A stretch of DNA of 23,343 nt. Origin: Larix sibirica (Eukaryota; Streptophyta; Pinopsida; Pinales; Pinaceae). Positions 1 through 9,317 of the stretch are shown here, piece after piece. Where the stretch lies: assembly GCA_004151065.3 (NCBI GenBank), contig NWUY0300030111.1:1485-24827 (forward strand). The letters run 5' to 3'. Position numbers and translations under genes: made by a program. Below the pieces are notes generated by a model. The model saw only the letters and a program-made list of their open reading frames with translations, had not been told where the DNA came from and made no database searches. Every line of letters begins with the position of its first letter. The first letter of the stretch is position 1.

Positions 1-44
1 TTTATAATTTTTTGAGCCCGATGCTCTCCGTCCCCCGTGGATTT

Positions 45-113
45 CCCTAAAATTTGGGGGTGGTCTCCACATGTCCCCAACGTGCGTTTCCCCGCGTCCC
101 GAAAACTTGGGGG
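45..113 (+). repeat. Imperfect direct repeat in a GC-rich patch
   Basis: Two 16-base copies, at 45-60 (ccctaaaatttggggg) and 98-113 (cccgaaaacttggggg), differ at only two positions. The patch between them is rich in cccc and gggg runs, unlike the AT-rich surroundings. It looks like the edge of a dispersed repeat that continues off the left end. I do not recognise the family. Confidence 0.5.
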
Positions 114-1598
114 AACATTGATTAAAACTGAAAATTACCCTTGATTTTAGCTGTTTAAGGACATCCAAAGAGGGAGACTTTGTATGCTGTTTTTTTCATA
201 ATATGTGCAGATTTTTAGATCAGATTATACATCCTTTAGGGACACCCCCCTTGAGACTGGAAAAACACTAGTGCAAACGGAGAGGGTCACCAACTGTGAC
301 AAGGGTTGGCTTGTTTATAATTATTGTGTGAGTTTGTTTATGCAGAGTTACGTGATAACAGAGGGATGCCTTGGTTGGCCTTTCTAGTGCTAGTTAGGGT
401 TTGCAGTGATTGTAGACACTCTAGCTAGGGTTTGGGATACATTGAAGAGTCCTTGCTTGGAATGAGCTGAGAGCACTTGTCGTACTAGTTTGGGATGAGC
501 TGAGGTATTGTACTTTATTTTCATTACTGTGATAATATGAAGTGTACCATTGTTGTGCTAAATTTGTGATTGCAGATCTGATTTTTCTTATGTGTTGAGC
601 AAGTTTCATGGCTGTTTTAGTATGCTGATTTATTAGATAGTGGGGCTGAATGCCTAGTTGTTTTATCATGCATAATGACATTTTCAGATCTTATTTGTTG
701 CTGTAATTGAACTAAGTTTCAGATCTGTATATTGAGATAGATCTTGTCCTAAGGGCTGCTAAAATGATCTATGCTCAAAGTCTTTGCGTGTTTATGTTTT
801 TCTTGATTTCCCTAGAAGTAGTGTTGAGCAGATTTGAAGTTTCTTGCAGGATTGTTGAAGAAATTAGTTTCAGCACTAGGGGTGAAAATTTTATTAAGTA
901 GATCCGTGGTCTCATAAAAGTGAGGTGGAAATTTCAGATTGGGCAAAATTTCGAAATTTCTACATTTAGGAGTATTGTGGCACTGTCATATTTGTGCCTG
1001 GCTAACAATGGATCTTTGTTGATTACTGTCAGTAATTCTGTTTACAGACCAGACAATTCTCCTACAGTGGTTGGAGGAAAATAATCATGACATGGAGGAT
1101 TTAAAAATTTGTTCTTGCTAAAAATTGTTTTGTCTGGAGTGTTGTGCATGAGGTGTCATTTGCACACTGTCAGTTGCATCTGTTTGCTGAACAGAAGTTT
1201 GCTTGCGTGCACAGGGAAGATGGAGATGTCACTAGTATGATGTCTAGTTGGGTTAACCCATAGATCAATCTCATACATGTTGATGAATTACCGGCTTACC
1301 ATAACTTTATAGGCTTCATGGAATTCTTATTATAACTTTTAATTTTAATTTCCTTTACTAAGTTTGACTTGGTTTAACTTTTAGATATTAAGCCTCGGTT
1401 TAATATTAAATAAAAAACTTTATCCAAATTATATCCTTTTTTATTTTTAATTTGTTGTTTGCGTTTTGGCGGCCTTTTTGTCCCTGGTTTACGTGTGCCG
1501 AATACCTTGGCATTGTTTAAGTCCTTTGTTGCATTTCCCGTACCTTCCCTATGTTTTAAATGCCAACCCTAACAATGGCTTTGCTACCATATTTCGTG

Positions 1599-1648
1599 CA
1601 TTTTACAACCCAATATCAAAGAGCATTTTACAACCCAATATCAAAGAG
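1599..1648 (+). repeat. Perfect 25-bp tandem duplication
   Basis: Two identical 25-base units at 1599-1623 and 1624-1648, beginning cattttacaaccc. It is probably a replication-slippage duplication in intron sequence. The copies are in direct contact with no spacer. Confidence 0.9.
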
Positions 1649-1770
1649 ATGTCAGGTGTGGGTAATGCTAATAAATTAAAATGGAAAAAATTTCGTCAAA
1701 AAAAAGGTTGACATAAGAGAAAAAAAACTAGCATAGACACGGCTTAACCTCATATCTTTTAACTATCAAT

Positions 1771-1992
1771 AGATCCAGGGTGTTTTTTTAAACTGCGCCA
1801 GTAGTTAATAGCTAGAGGTAAGATGGATCTATGCTATATTGCTAATAGATAATGCATACATACAACAACATGAGTTGCAAGAGAGATCCAAGGTGTTTTT
1901 TTAAACTGCGCCAGTAGTTACTAGCTCTGGAGGTAAGATGGATCTATGCTAGTGGATGATGCACACATACAACAACATTATTTGCAAAAGAG
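1771..1992 (+). repeat. Diverged tandem repeat of about 113 bp
   Basis: Unit 1 (1771-1883) and unit 2 (1884 to about 1992) both start agatcca and share ttttttaaactgcgccag, then ggtaagatggatctatgct, then catacaacaacat. They differ by several substitutions and small indels, so this duplication is older than the perfect one that follows at 2012-2510. No coding potential seen. Confidence 0.85.
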
Positions 1993-2011
1993 GGAGGATG
2001 AGAAAGACCGT

Positions 2012-2510
2012 ACTTGATTATTATTTTAGATGATGGATGACAATACATGAAGGGAGACAATGTCTTGTAGCACAAGTCTCGTACAACCATTTATTAATTA
2101 AGACAACTTAATTTGAACTTAATATTACATGTGGCTTTATTAACATAATTTAATTCATTTATTAAACTAAAGTTACTTATGTTTGGTTACTTTATTAACA
2201 TAGTTCTACTAACACAAGTTACTTCTAAATTGTTGATTGCTTGCTGGCTATGTTTATGGTNACTTGATTATTATTTTAGATGATGGATGACAATACATGA
2301 AGGGAGACAATGTCTTGTAGCACAAGTCTCGTACAACCATTTATTAATTAAGACAACTTAATTTGAACTTAATATTACATGTGGCTTTATTAACATAATT
2401 TAATTCATTTATTAAACTAAAGTTACTTATGTTTGGTTACTTTATTAACATAGTTCTACTAACACAAGTTACTTCTAAATTGTTGATTGCTTGCTGGCTA
2501 TGTTTATGGT
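2012..2510 (+). repeat. Perfect 249-bp tandem duplication with an N at its centre
   Basis: Bases 2012-2260 and 2262-2510 read identically by eye, from acttgattattatttt to gctatgtttatggt. The only base between them is the N at 2261. It lies in the presumed KINbeta1 intron and does not touch an exon. The N exactly at the junction argues for two overlapping contig ends joined without merging, not a biological duplication. Confidence 0.9.
2261..2261. other. Single N, probable contig join
   Basis: An undetermined base exactly at the boundary between two identical 249-bp copies. Confidence 0.85.
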
Positions 2511-2925
2511 AGTTTTGCATGCATTTTTTTTTCCAAGGTTTTTTTCCGAGGAAAACCTCACAGGGAAACCTAAGGGATGTTCCCCACAGTTGTGGATGGT
2601 AAGTTCTGTATGCATACCTGGATACTGGTATTTTTGTTTTCTCACCCTATAAACTTGATTTATAGAAAGCAATGTTTATTAAAATCTCCACCCCTACCAG
2701 CTAAAAGCTTTTACTAGCTAGAAACTACAGTCCATGCTACTTGGCCATCTAATATATTTTTTTAACTTGAAAGTTCTATGATAACTGGCCGCTTTTAGAA
2801 GTCTATAGCATCATTTTATGTGTAGTTTAGATGATTTCTCAGCATGCAAGTGTGAAATGTTTATGTTAGATTCTACTGCTTAGAAGCACATAACTGCTAT
2901 ATTACTGACAAATTTGCTTGTGTAG

Positions 2926-4005
2926 GTTCCTGTCACTCCACTTCCAAATTCTACCGAAGGTGCACCTGTCCCAAACCAACCATGGGCATACAACTCAGCT
3001 GCTAATGAAGATATTTTTTATGAACGAGGCATTCCTACCATGATAACATGGAGCTATGGTGGCAATGATGTGGCAGTTGAAGGTTCTTGGGATAATTGGA
3101 CCTCAAGGTATGCTAAAGTATCGAGATATTTAGTTTGACAGTTGGTCGCTGACAATGGTACTGCATTTTTTGAGTTCCTGTCATGATCTTCTGTCCTTTC
3201 TATTGATATATACTTTACTAAAGAGAAACAATAGATTGTCGCCACCGATCTTAATTGTTTAACACTAATATCCATAGGGTCACATTTAGGGACTGGGATG
3301 CTTGCATTAAACTATCGGCTATCATTTTCTAATACTAATCTCACCATGAAAAAGAAACCTTCAAATGGAGTTAATTATTTGTTACTCAACAGATCTATCT
3401 CGTTGATTATATGTATGTTCTGCAGAAAACCTTTGCACAGAGCAGGAAAAGATTTCACTATTATGATGGTACTTCCATCAGGAGTATACCAGTACAAATT
3501 TATTGTCGACGGTGAATGGAGATACGTCCCCGATCTGCCATGGATAACTGATGAGACGGGAAATGTCAAGAATATCCTGGACGTGCAGGTATATATTTCT
3601 CCTTTTTTTTCTTTTCCCTGAATTGATCACACATCATTATGGTTGAGTTTTATGCTTCCTCTGGTGCGTTTCGGTCAGGACTACGTTCCCGAGAATTTGG
3701 AAAGCGTGGCCGAATTCGAACCTCCTCAATCGCCAGACTCAAGCTACAATGGTCCGTTTCCAGCCCCAGAAGACTTTGCTAAGGACCCCCCCGCAGTTCC
3801 ACCTCATTTGCATTTGACACTGCTAAATGTTCCCCCTGCGGAAGTCCCAGGGGTCGCACCACGGCCTCAGCATGTGGTTCTGAACCATTTGTATGTGGGA
3901 AAAGAGAAAAGTTCGCAATCAGTGCTGGCGCTTGGCCTAACTCACCGTTTTCGCTCTAAATACGTCACTGTCGTTCTGTACAAGCCCCTCAAAGTAAAAG
4001 TGTGA
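2926..4005 (+). CDS. KINB1: SnRK1 regulatory subunit beta, KINbeta1-like (partial, last three exons)
   Basis: Beta subunit of the plant SnRK1 (SNF1/AMPK) energy-sensing kinase. It links the catalytic alpha subunit to the gamma-type subunit and helps set location and substrate choice. Exons are 2926-3107, 3426-3588 and 3679-4005, joined at GT-AG introns, giving 223 residues and a tga stop at 4003-4005. Residues about 37-115 form the CBM48/KIS module ([29 protein letters not shown]). Residues about 145-223 form the ASC domain that binds partner subunits ([41 protein letters not shown]). The family is about 280 residues long, so some 60 N-terminal residues, including the usual myristoylation signal, are missing and probably lie left of the window. 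Motifs such as [14 protein letters not shown] and ALGLTHRF look closer to KINbeta1 than KINbeta2 from memory. KINbeta3 lacks the CBM and is excluded. No stop or frameshift is seen, so the gene looks functional. The 1-versus-2 assignment is less sure than the family. Confidence 0.95.
3108..3425 (+). other. KINbeta1 intron between the two CBM48 exons
   Basis: Begins gtatgc and ends tctgcag. It splits an Arg codon (ag/a) between TSR and KPL inside the CBM48 module, and joining there restores the family reading frame exactly. A short open frame crossing its end is read-through of the following exon. Confidence 0.93.
3589..3678 (+). other. KINbeta1 intron between the CBM48 and ASC parts
   Basis: A 90-base intron beginning gtatatat, with a T-rich tract and ending tcggtcag. 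It lies in phase 0 between ILDVQ and DYVPEN, a natural domain boundary. Confidence 0.93.
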
Positions 4006-5280
4006 ACGGAGTGCAAATTTGGATGGATATTGCTTTTATGCTTTTCTAGGTACAACTTAATAACTTAGATAATCGTAAATACCCTATTGAACACATAATT
4101 TAGTTAAGATTTAATATTCCACTTGTGCTTTACAAGCTGAAGGCAAGTCTTTGGTTTGTCAAATTTTCCCTCAAGTTCTGCCTTGTGCCTGGTGTAAAAG
4201 AAGTGATTGACTGATAAATTTTATTCCAAAGTTGATTACAAAATAAGTCTGTCCAAATTAATTTTCTCTGGAGCTGTGCTTCTCTGTTCCCTATTTAGAT
4301 TAGATTCAACTTGTGAAACAACAGCTGGCTGTATCGAACTCATTTACAATTTTCTCATCCAAAATAAAAAGGGCAGTCTTTTGTCGCATTTTCTTTTTTG
4401 TAGAGTAATCTTTGCTGATGTCAGTCTATATTACAGTTACACTGCCCAAGTCACCTGGTTTGTGTTTGTGTTCGAATTTGGGGACAATGAAATTGAGAGA
4501 AAGTTACCAGGCCCCCCAAAATTGTAAAATTCGTTATAAAATTTGGCAAATTGACTTTAAAATGCATACATAAAAACAAATCGAAAATTATTTTGACTTC
4601 AAATTTGACCCAAAAATAATCAATTATGTGAATTGTTTTATAAATTCATATATTCAAAATAAAACGATTACAACTATATTTCCTCATATATATATAAATT
4701 TTTTAATGTTTAACAGAACAATTATTAAGCCCTTTTTATGTATGATTTTTATAAAAAGTTGTCTGGCCAGTTTCACTGCATGAGATTCGATCATTTTTGG
4801 AGAGAAATCGCCAAATACTGGCGAAAGTGGGAGTTTCTATTTAGGTTAAGGTAGAATTTATTGCTTAGCATTATATTGCTCTTTTCTCAACTGGAAACAA
4901 GTTCTTTCTCCGTGCTTAAAATTGCTTAGCATCTTGTATGCTTAGAATGTTCAAATAATTGAAATCCATCCCCATGATCAGGATTATTTTATTCATTATC
5001 GCTGTCAGATTCGAATGCTTTCGGTTCCCTGTATGGACGTCTCTGCAGGGAGATGAATCTAACTGTAATATTTTTGTTTGTTTGTCATGACACTGACTCT
5101 AGAGTAAGGCAAGCTATATTTGAATTATATGTTGACATGCCATGCCCCACCCAAGAAAGGGGACTTACGTGGTAATAGTTTGCATGCCAGTCTGCCACAA
5201 TGACTTTAAAATGCTCCCTCATTGAAAAGTTCTCTTGATTGCTTGTTTATGGAGAATGGAGCTGTATAAGGGCTAACTAA
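4006..5280. other. KINbeta1 3' UTR and intergenic sequence
   Basis: AT-rich sequence that follows the KINbeta1 stop. The first few hundred bases should be 3' UTR. No convincing gene was seen: the one longer plus-strand open frame (4207-4527) has no recognisable domain and lies in probable UTR. A small hairpin, tcgcc with ggcga, is visible near 4808-4824. Confidence 0.55.
4363..4368 (+). promoter_or_regulatory. Possible KINbeta1 polyadenylation signal
   Basis: A canonical aataaa 358 bases after the stop codon, a plausible 3' UTR length for a plant gene. Plant signals are loose and other A-rich hexamers are nearby, so this is only a candidate. Confidence 0.25.
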
Positions 5281-5292
5281 AACGCCCCCGAC

Positions 5293-5490
5293 TCGCCGGA
5301 ATCGCCGGAATCCGGCAGAGAAATTCTAACCAAAATCGTCATTTGGAGTGCTCGCAATTTTGACAATCTGTAGTTTTAAAATTGGGCAATTAGTCTAGAA
5401 CAGGCAAATCCAGATTGCAGAAATTACAAAATTACGAAAATAACAATTTCCAGAAGAAATTTAACCAGTTTTTATCCCAAAATCGCCGGA
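5293..5490 (+). repeat. Cluster of tcgccgga motifs
   Basis: The nonamer tcgccggaa occurs twice in direct contact at 5293-5310, is followed by tccggc, and the core tcgccgga recurs at 5483-5490. This GC-rich motif stands out from AT-rich flanks. It may mark a fragment of a dispersed repeat. I do not recognise the element. Confidence 0.5.
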
Positions 5491-6690
5491 AAAGCCGGGC
5501 ATTTTGGTTGTCTTTTATCCTACGCGCTTGTGTATCAGCAGAAAGGAAAACACCAAAAGCATTGAATTTGTCTCCCTGCAACTTCTTTTTAAAAAAAATT
5601 ATTTGGATGGGGAATCGGTAGGTAACTGAAGAATTACTCCTCCGATATTCAGGAACAAATTTCATGACGGCCACTATAACCCATTTTTTCATGCAGAGCT
5701 CACAACCCATGCATCCATGCATCCAGATAAGTCCAGAAGAATCGAACCAAGGTGAGCAGCATTATCACCGGGAGTCCCATCCACTCGGTCTACGCCTACG
5801 TGGGACTTGTCCCTGTAACCTGTTACGGTTATTTTACCACATTATTTGTTTTGTTTTCCATGAGTTCTGTTTCTGAAAATGATGAAATCTAATCTTTTGC
5901 CTTGACGACTACCGTGGCTCTTGCCCATGTTAACGATTAATTATCTTTTTAAAGGAACAAAGCTTAATTTCTATTCGTTATCATACGTAATTTAAATAAG
6001 CTGGTGGAGTACAAGTTGACAGATATATCAATCTTGGGACATACATAAATGCCCGAAAAAGTTACAAAGGAAAACAGTTCATAAACAAAACTACCCATTA
6101 CGATCTCCATCTCATTGTTTCGTCCGCTCACTTTTCTTGGCAAATATATGTAAATGCTTGAGAAAGTTAAGCAAAACAGGTGGTAAATAAAACTGCAATT
6201 CTCAATCTCCGTCTTTTTCATCCACCCAATTTTCTTGGCACGAGCAAGAAAATCTGCAAGTTTTTAAATGTGTTTTTTGTTCTTTTGGCATTTATCCAGC
6301 AAGTCTTTCACTGTTGCTGCTGACACGGTGATCTTCTCATCAATCACACATCAATTGTCTTCTCTTGCATCTCTTTGAACTGAAAACCACTTACAGTATG
6401 AAACCATAGAATTTATAATTTTTACTAAATGATAGAACTTCTTTTGACGGAGATTCCAGGTATTCTTTCACTCCAACCTCTTACAAGATTTGCTATAGCC
6501 TACCAAGGTGATCTGTAGGCATTTGAAAAACCTATCCATCAACAATAATAGATGGTGAATGAGTGTACCATTAGGGTATTCTTTGTGTTAGGTCACCAGT
6601 TTGAAACTCTGGATAGTACTAAATTAAAAAAACAGTAATGGATGGATGAGCTTTAGAGAAGTGAGCTTTGGGGTTACCTAGTGTATTTGT
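5491..6690. other. Non-coding stretch, nothing firm
   Basis: Contains a short GC-richer patch at about 5740-5830 with a stop-bounded frame of 53 codons (5731-5892) that has no ATG near its start and no family I know. It also has a tandem catgcatc motif near 5706-5726. Positions 6570-6640 carry a gtttgaaactc motif followed by an A-rich run, which resembles the head and tail of a decayed SINE. None of these can be called a gene. Confidence 0.45.
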
Positions 6691-6693
6691 TGT

Positions 6694-6916
6694 AAATGTT
6701 GTTAGGTATTTGGCTAGGTCAATGACAGTGGGTGCCCGGTTTGAATCTTTTAAAGCGAGGTGCATTAATCTAAATGGGTGCCTGGATTGAATCTAAATGT
6801 TGTTAGATATTTGGCTAGTTCAATGACAGTGGGTGCCCGGTTTGAATCTTTTAAAGTGAGGTGCATTAATCTAAATGGGTGCCTCGATTGAATCTTTTAG
6901 AAAGGTGCATTAATCT
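6694..6916 (+). repeat. Tandem 101-bp repeat with tRNA-like boxes (possible SINE)
   Basis: Unit 1 is 6694-6794 and unit 2 is 6795 to about 6893. Both begin aaatgttgttag and share tcaatgacagtgggtgcc, and a third fragment (aggtgcattaatct) follows to about 6916. Each full unit carries tttggctaggtca or tttggctagttca, like a Pol III A box. About 25 bases later comes ggtttgaatc, one base from the B-box core ggttcgaatc. This is the arrangement of a tRNA-derived SINE head. I do not see a clear A-rich tail or target-site duplication, so the SINE reading is tentative, while the repeat itself is certain. Confidence 0.65.
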
Positions 6917-7243
6917 ATGTCAATGGGTATGGGTTTATTAGTGATGTCCTCATGAGAGCGTGAAACATGTTACAGGTTTCTTTTCAAGATTTTCCATGGG
7001 ACAAAAAGAATCTCTACCCTAATCTCAACAGTAACAGAAATGAAAACTTTTCAAATGAGATCTTTGACATCTGGCTAAATAATCCTTTGAATCTTGGGTA
7101 AATGTGATTCCATTGAACATGGTTTGTACAATGCAATAAAGGGCTTCACCTTCTACCGTAAATACAAGGGTGATGTGTTGATGACACAACCTACTATCCC
7201 TATATGATGGCGACCCCATGGAGAGCCCACATGATATCTCTTG
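6917..7243. other. Non-coding unique left flank of the 4.6-kb duplicated segment
   Basis: No gene seen. Its right edge, at 7243/7244, is where similarity to the second copy (starting at 11851) begins. Confidence 0.5.
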
Positions 7244-7326
7244 TGATATGGGTTTTTTTCGAGGATATCAAGATGTATCTTGTCACGAAGGTATTGTTTT
7301 AATTGCAAAATATCTAATCAAGATGT

Positions 7327-7487
7327 TATATATATATATATCAATTGGTTATTTTAAGTGGTATGGTGTTTATATATATATATAAAAGTTAGTTATTTTA
7401 AGTGGTATGGTATTTTTTTGGACAACAGCATATATATATATATATCAGTTTGTATTTTAGGTTGTATGGTATTTTTTGGACAATGGC
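7327..7487 (+). repeat. TA-rich minisatellite, three units
   Basis: Three (TA)n runs, starting near 7327, 7370 and 7431, are each followed by a related tail containing ttattttaagtggtatgg or attttaggttgtatgg and then, in two of them, ttttttggacaa. Units are about 44-60 bases. The equivalent region in copy 2 is 11936-12094, with small TA length differences. Confidence 0.8.
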
Positions 7488-7579
7488 GATAAGTCAATTC
7501 GCATTTGCATATAGTAGCCAATGATGGTTATCCCCATTGCCAATGTGACATCTGAGTTATGATAGGGTGTGCTATCTTC

Positions 7580-7698
7580 AAAAATAAATAAATAAATAAA
7601 TATGGGGGCTGTTTTGAGGATGCCAACATGTCTCGTGTATGATAAGATATTGTTTTAATTGCAAAATATAAAATCAAGAAGTGCTGTGTGTGTGTGTT
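7580..7698 (+). repeat. Simple-sequence repeats: (AAAT)n and (TG)n
   Basis: An aaat run at about 7580-7601 and a tg run at about 7684-7698. Both recur in copy 2 without a visible length change. Confidence 0.85.
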
Positions 7699-9201
7699 AT
7701 TGTTATTTATTATTTGATTATTTTTTTTTAATAATGTTTTGATGAGTGGAGGTGGTTCCTTGTATTATTCCATACCGCTTTCTTATGTTTTCTAAAATTT
7801 GGTGGGTTTGTCCATCAGCCCCAAAGCTCATCGCTTCACCCCCATCCATCTTCAAATCTTAGTGAAACAGAATGACTAGATTACACTTTTAAAAAAAAGT
7901 TGGGTAACTTAAAACTCTTATCACAGAAGACGTCTCCATTCGAGGGATTTTTAACCAAAGGTCTTTACATCTTCCCTGCGATACATATGTATCAATTATA
8001 ATTTTGATTATCTTAAATGATGATCTTTCCTTGCTCCAAGAGTTGCATTCTTGTAAAATGATATGTTGAGGAAGGACTTTTACCTTTTAAGAATTTTTTT
8101 TGTTGATCATTTTCCATGCATTTTATTTTTATTTTGGAACTTCAATATAAATAATCTCTTACCCAACTCTATTATAGCTTCATTGAAAGCTCAATCAAAT
8201 ATTAACAAGGGAAATTAGCTTTCCCAAGGATAGACTTTTCCTTCAATTGTAATAATATGCATCTTCTTACTCTACTGCAGTCCTTTAAAGACTATCCTAT
8301 TTGCTAGAGTTTCTATTTTAAGTTAAGATCTTTCCTCATTCCTTTTTATCACTTTTACGATAATTAGTGACATGGGCATTCACTTCTCTTGCAATCTATT
8401 CATGGCATTTTCATTTAGAAATTCACTAATTTCTATTTAATCACACTTTACACCGAAAGTTCTTAAAATGAAGAACCAATTCTTCTCGAGGATTGCTTTG
8501 TCCCCATCTACTTTGTAGTAGTGTAAATTTTCCATTTGACTATATTTATTTTTGTTTCTCCCAATATTAAATTCCAAGTCCTTTTTGTGAAAGAGCATTG
8601 AACTATAAGTCGAAATGATCTTCCTCTTGATTCTTATGAAGAAGCCAAGAGGGTCCTTGAAATATTTTTTAAAATTATTTCCTCTTTCTAATTTCTACAT
8701 TTTTAAAGCTTTTTGTGTAATGCAAGCCATGCAAAGAAGTTTATTATTGCTCAAGGCCTTTGGGTTTTCTTCCAGTTTTTTTTGGTTTATCCAAGTATAT
8801 TATGTAACTATTTATTCAACATCTTGAAGCTTTGCTTCATCGAGTATCTCTAGTTTTGGCTTCCTTTCCACGTGTGTTTATCCGAAATTTCCTTTTCATT
8901 GGTTTCCTTAATAGCATGCTAGAATCATGTTATTCATTTTTTTATGCAGGTGTAGCCATTGCAATGTTCATGGATTTTTTTTTTTAAATTAAATTTTAAA
9001 TCTCTAAGTTTTGAACCATCTAGGTTCATCTTTAGGAGAATTGCGCTTATGATCAAGTAGTTTGTATATGTTTCCATTAACAATTAATGAAATTGGTGAA
9101 AACTGTTCTTTCATGTGAGTTGTTTTCTTGGTATTATGAAAGGGTTGATTATGTTCATGTACTATGCAAGAGCTGACAATTATATTAAGTGGCGTTGACC
9201 C

Positions 9202-9317
9202 AAATCTTATTAAATTGTTGGCATGTTGATTCTTATTAAGAATCACCTTGTTAACAATTTATTGAGATTTGGACCATTGCCATTAAGAATAAACTTGCCA
9301 ACAATTTAATAAGATTT
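9202..9317. repeat. Perfect 21-bp inverted repeat (foldback)
   Basis: The left arm 9202-9222 (aaatcttattaaattgttgg plus c) is the exact reverse complement of the right arm 9297-9317, with 74 bases between. A near-palindrome (gattctta/taagaatc) lies inside the spacer. The arms are intact in copy 2 at 13808-13828 and 13903-13923. It could form a hairpin or be a small foldback/MITE-like remnant. No target-site duplication was confirmed. Confidence 0.8.

Larger units (their letters stand above)
1..2925. other. Intron-like sequence upstream of the KINbeta1 exons
   Basis: AT-rich non-coding sequence that ends in a splice acceptor (tgtag) at 2921-2925. The first visible KINbeta1 exon begins in phase 0 right after it, so at least the right part is the intron behind the missing N-terminal exon. 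The whole stretch may be that intron or may include 5' UTR. I looked for a start of the expected kind (Met-Gly-Asn, the N-myristoylation signal of this family) and for an exon ending in the usual Phe-Ala/Thr-Pro-Gln before the splice site. I found neither. The open frames here are short, lack homology that I recognise and are probably chance. Repeats inside it are listed separately. Confidence 0.6.

Noticed and set aside
1-2925. A first coding exon of KINbeta1
   Set aside because: No Met-Gly-Asn start and no exon ending with the family's Pro-Gln before a phase-0 donor could be found. The candidate reading near 1650 (ATG followed by SGVGNANK) does not fit the family start and runs into a stop.
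4207-4527. Plus-strand open frame of 106 codons after KINbeta1
   Set aside because: It lies in the probable 3' UTR and contains a polyadenylation-like signal, and I see no domain or homology.
5731-5892. Stop-bounded frame reading SIITGSPIHSVYAYVGLVPV, which looks protein-like
   Set aside because: It is 53 codons with no initiator at its start, no clear splice acceptor and no family I can name. The GC-richer patch alone can explain the open frame.
8615-9246. Open frames repeated in both 4.6-kb copies (8615-8827 plus, 9004-9246 minus)
   Set aside because: They recur only because the whole segment recurs. They are AT-rich and Phe/Leu/Asn-heavy and have no known domain. The minus frame spans an inverted-repeat arm. 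A one-base T-run change creates a further frame in one copy only.
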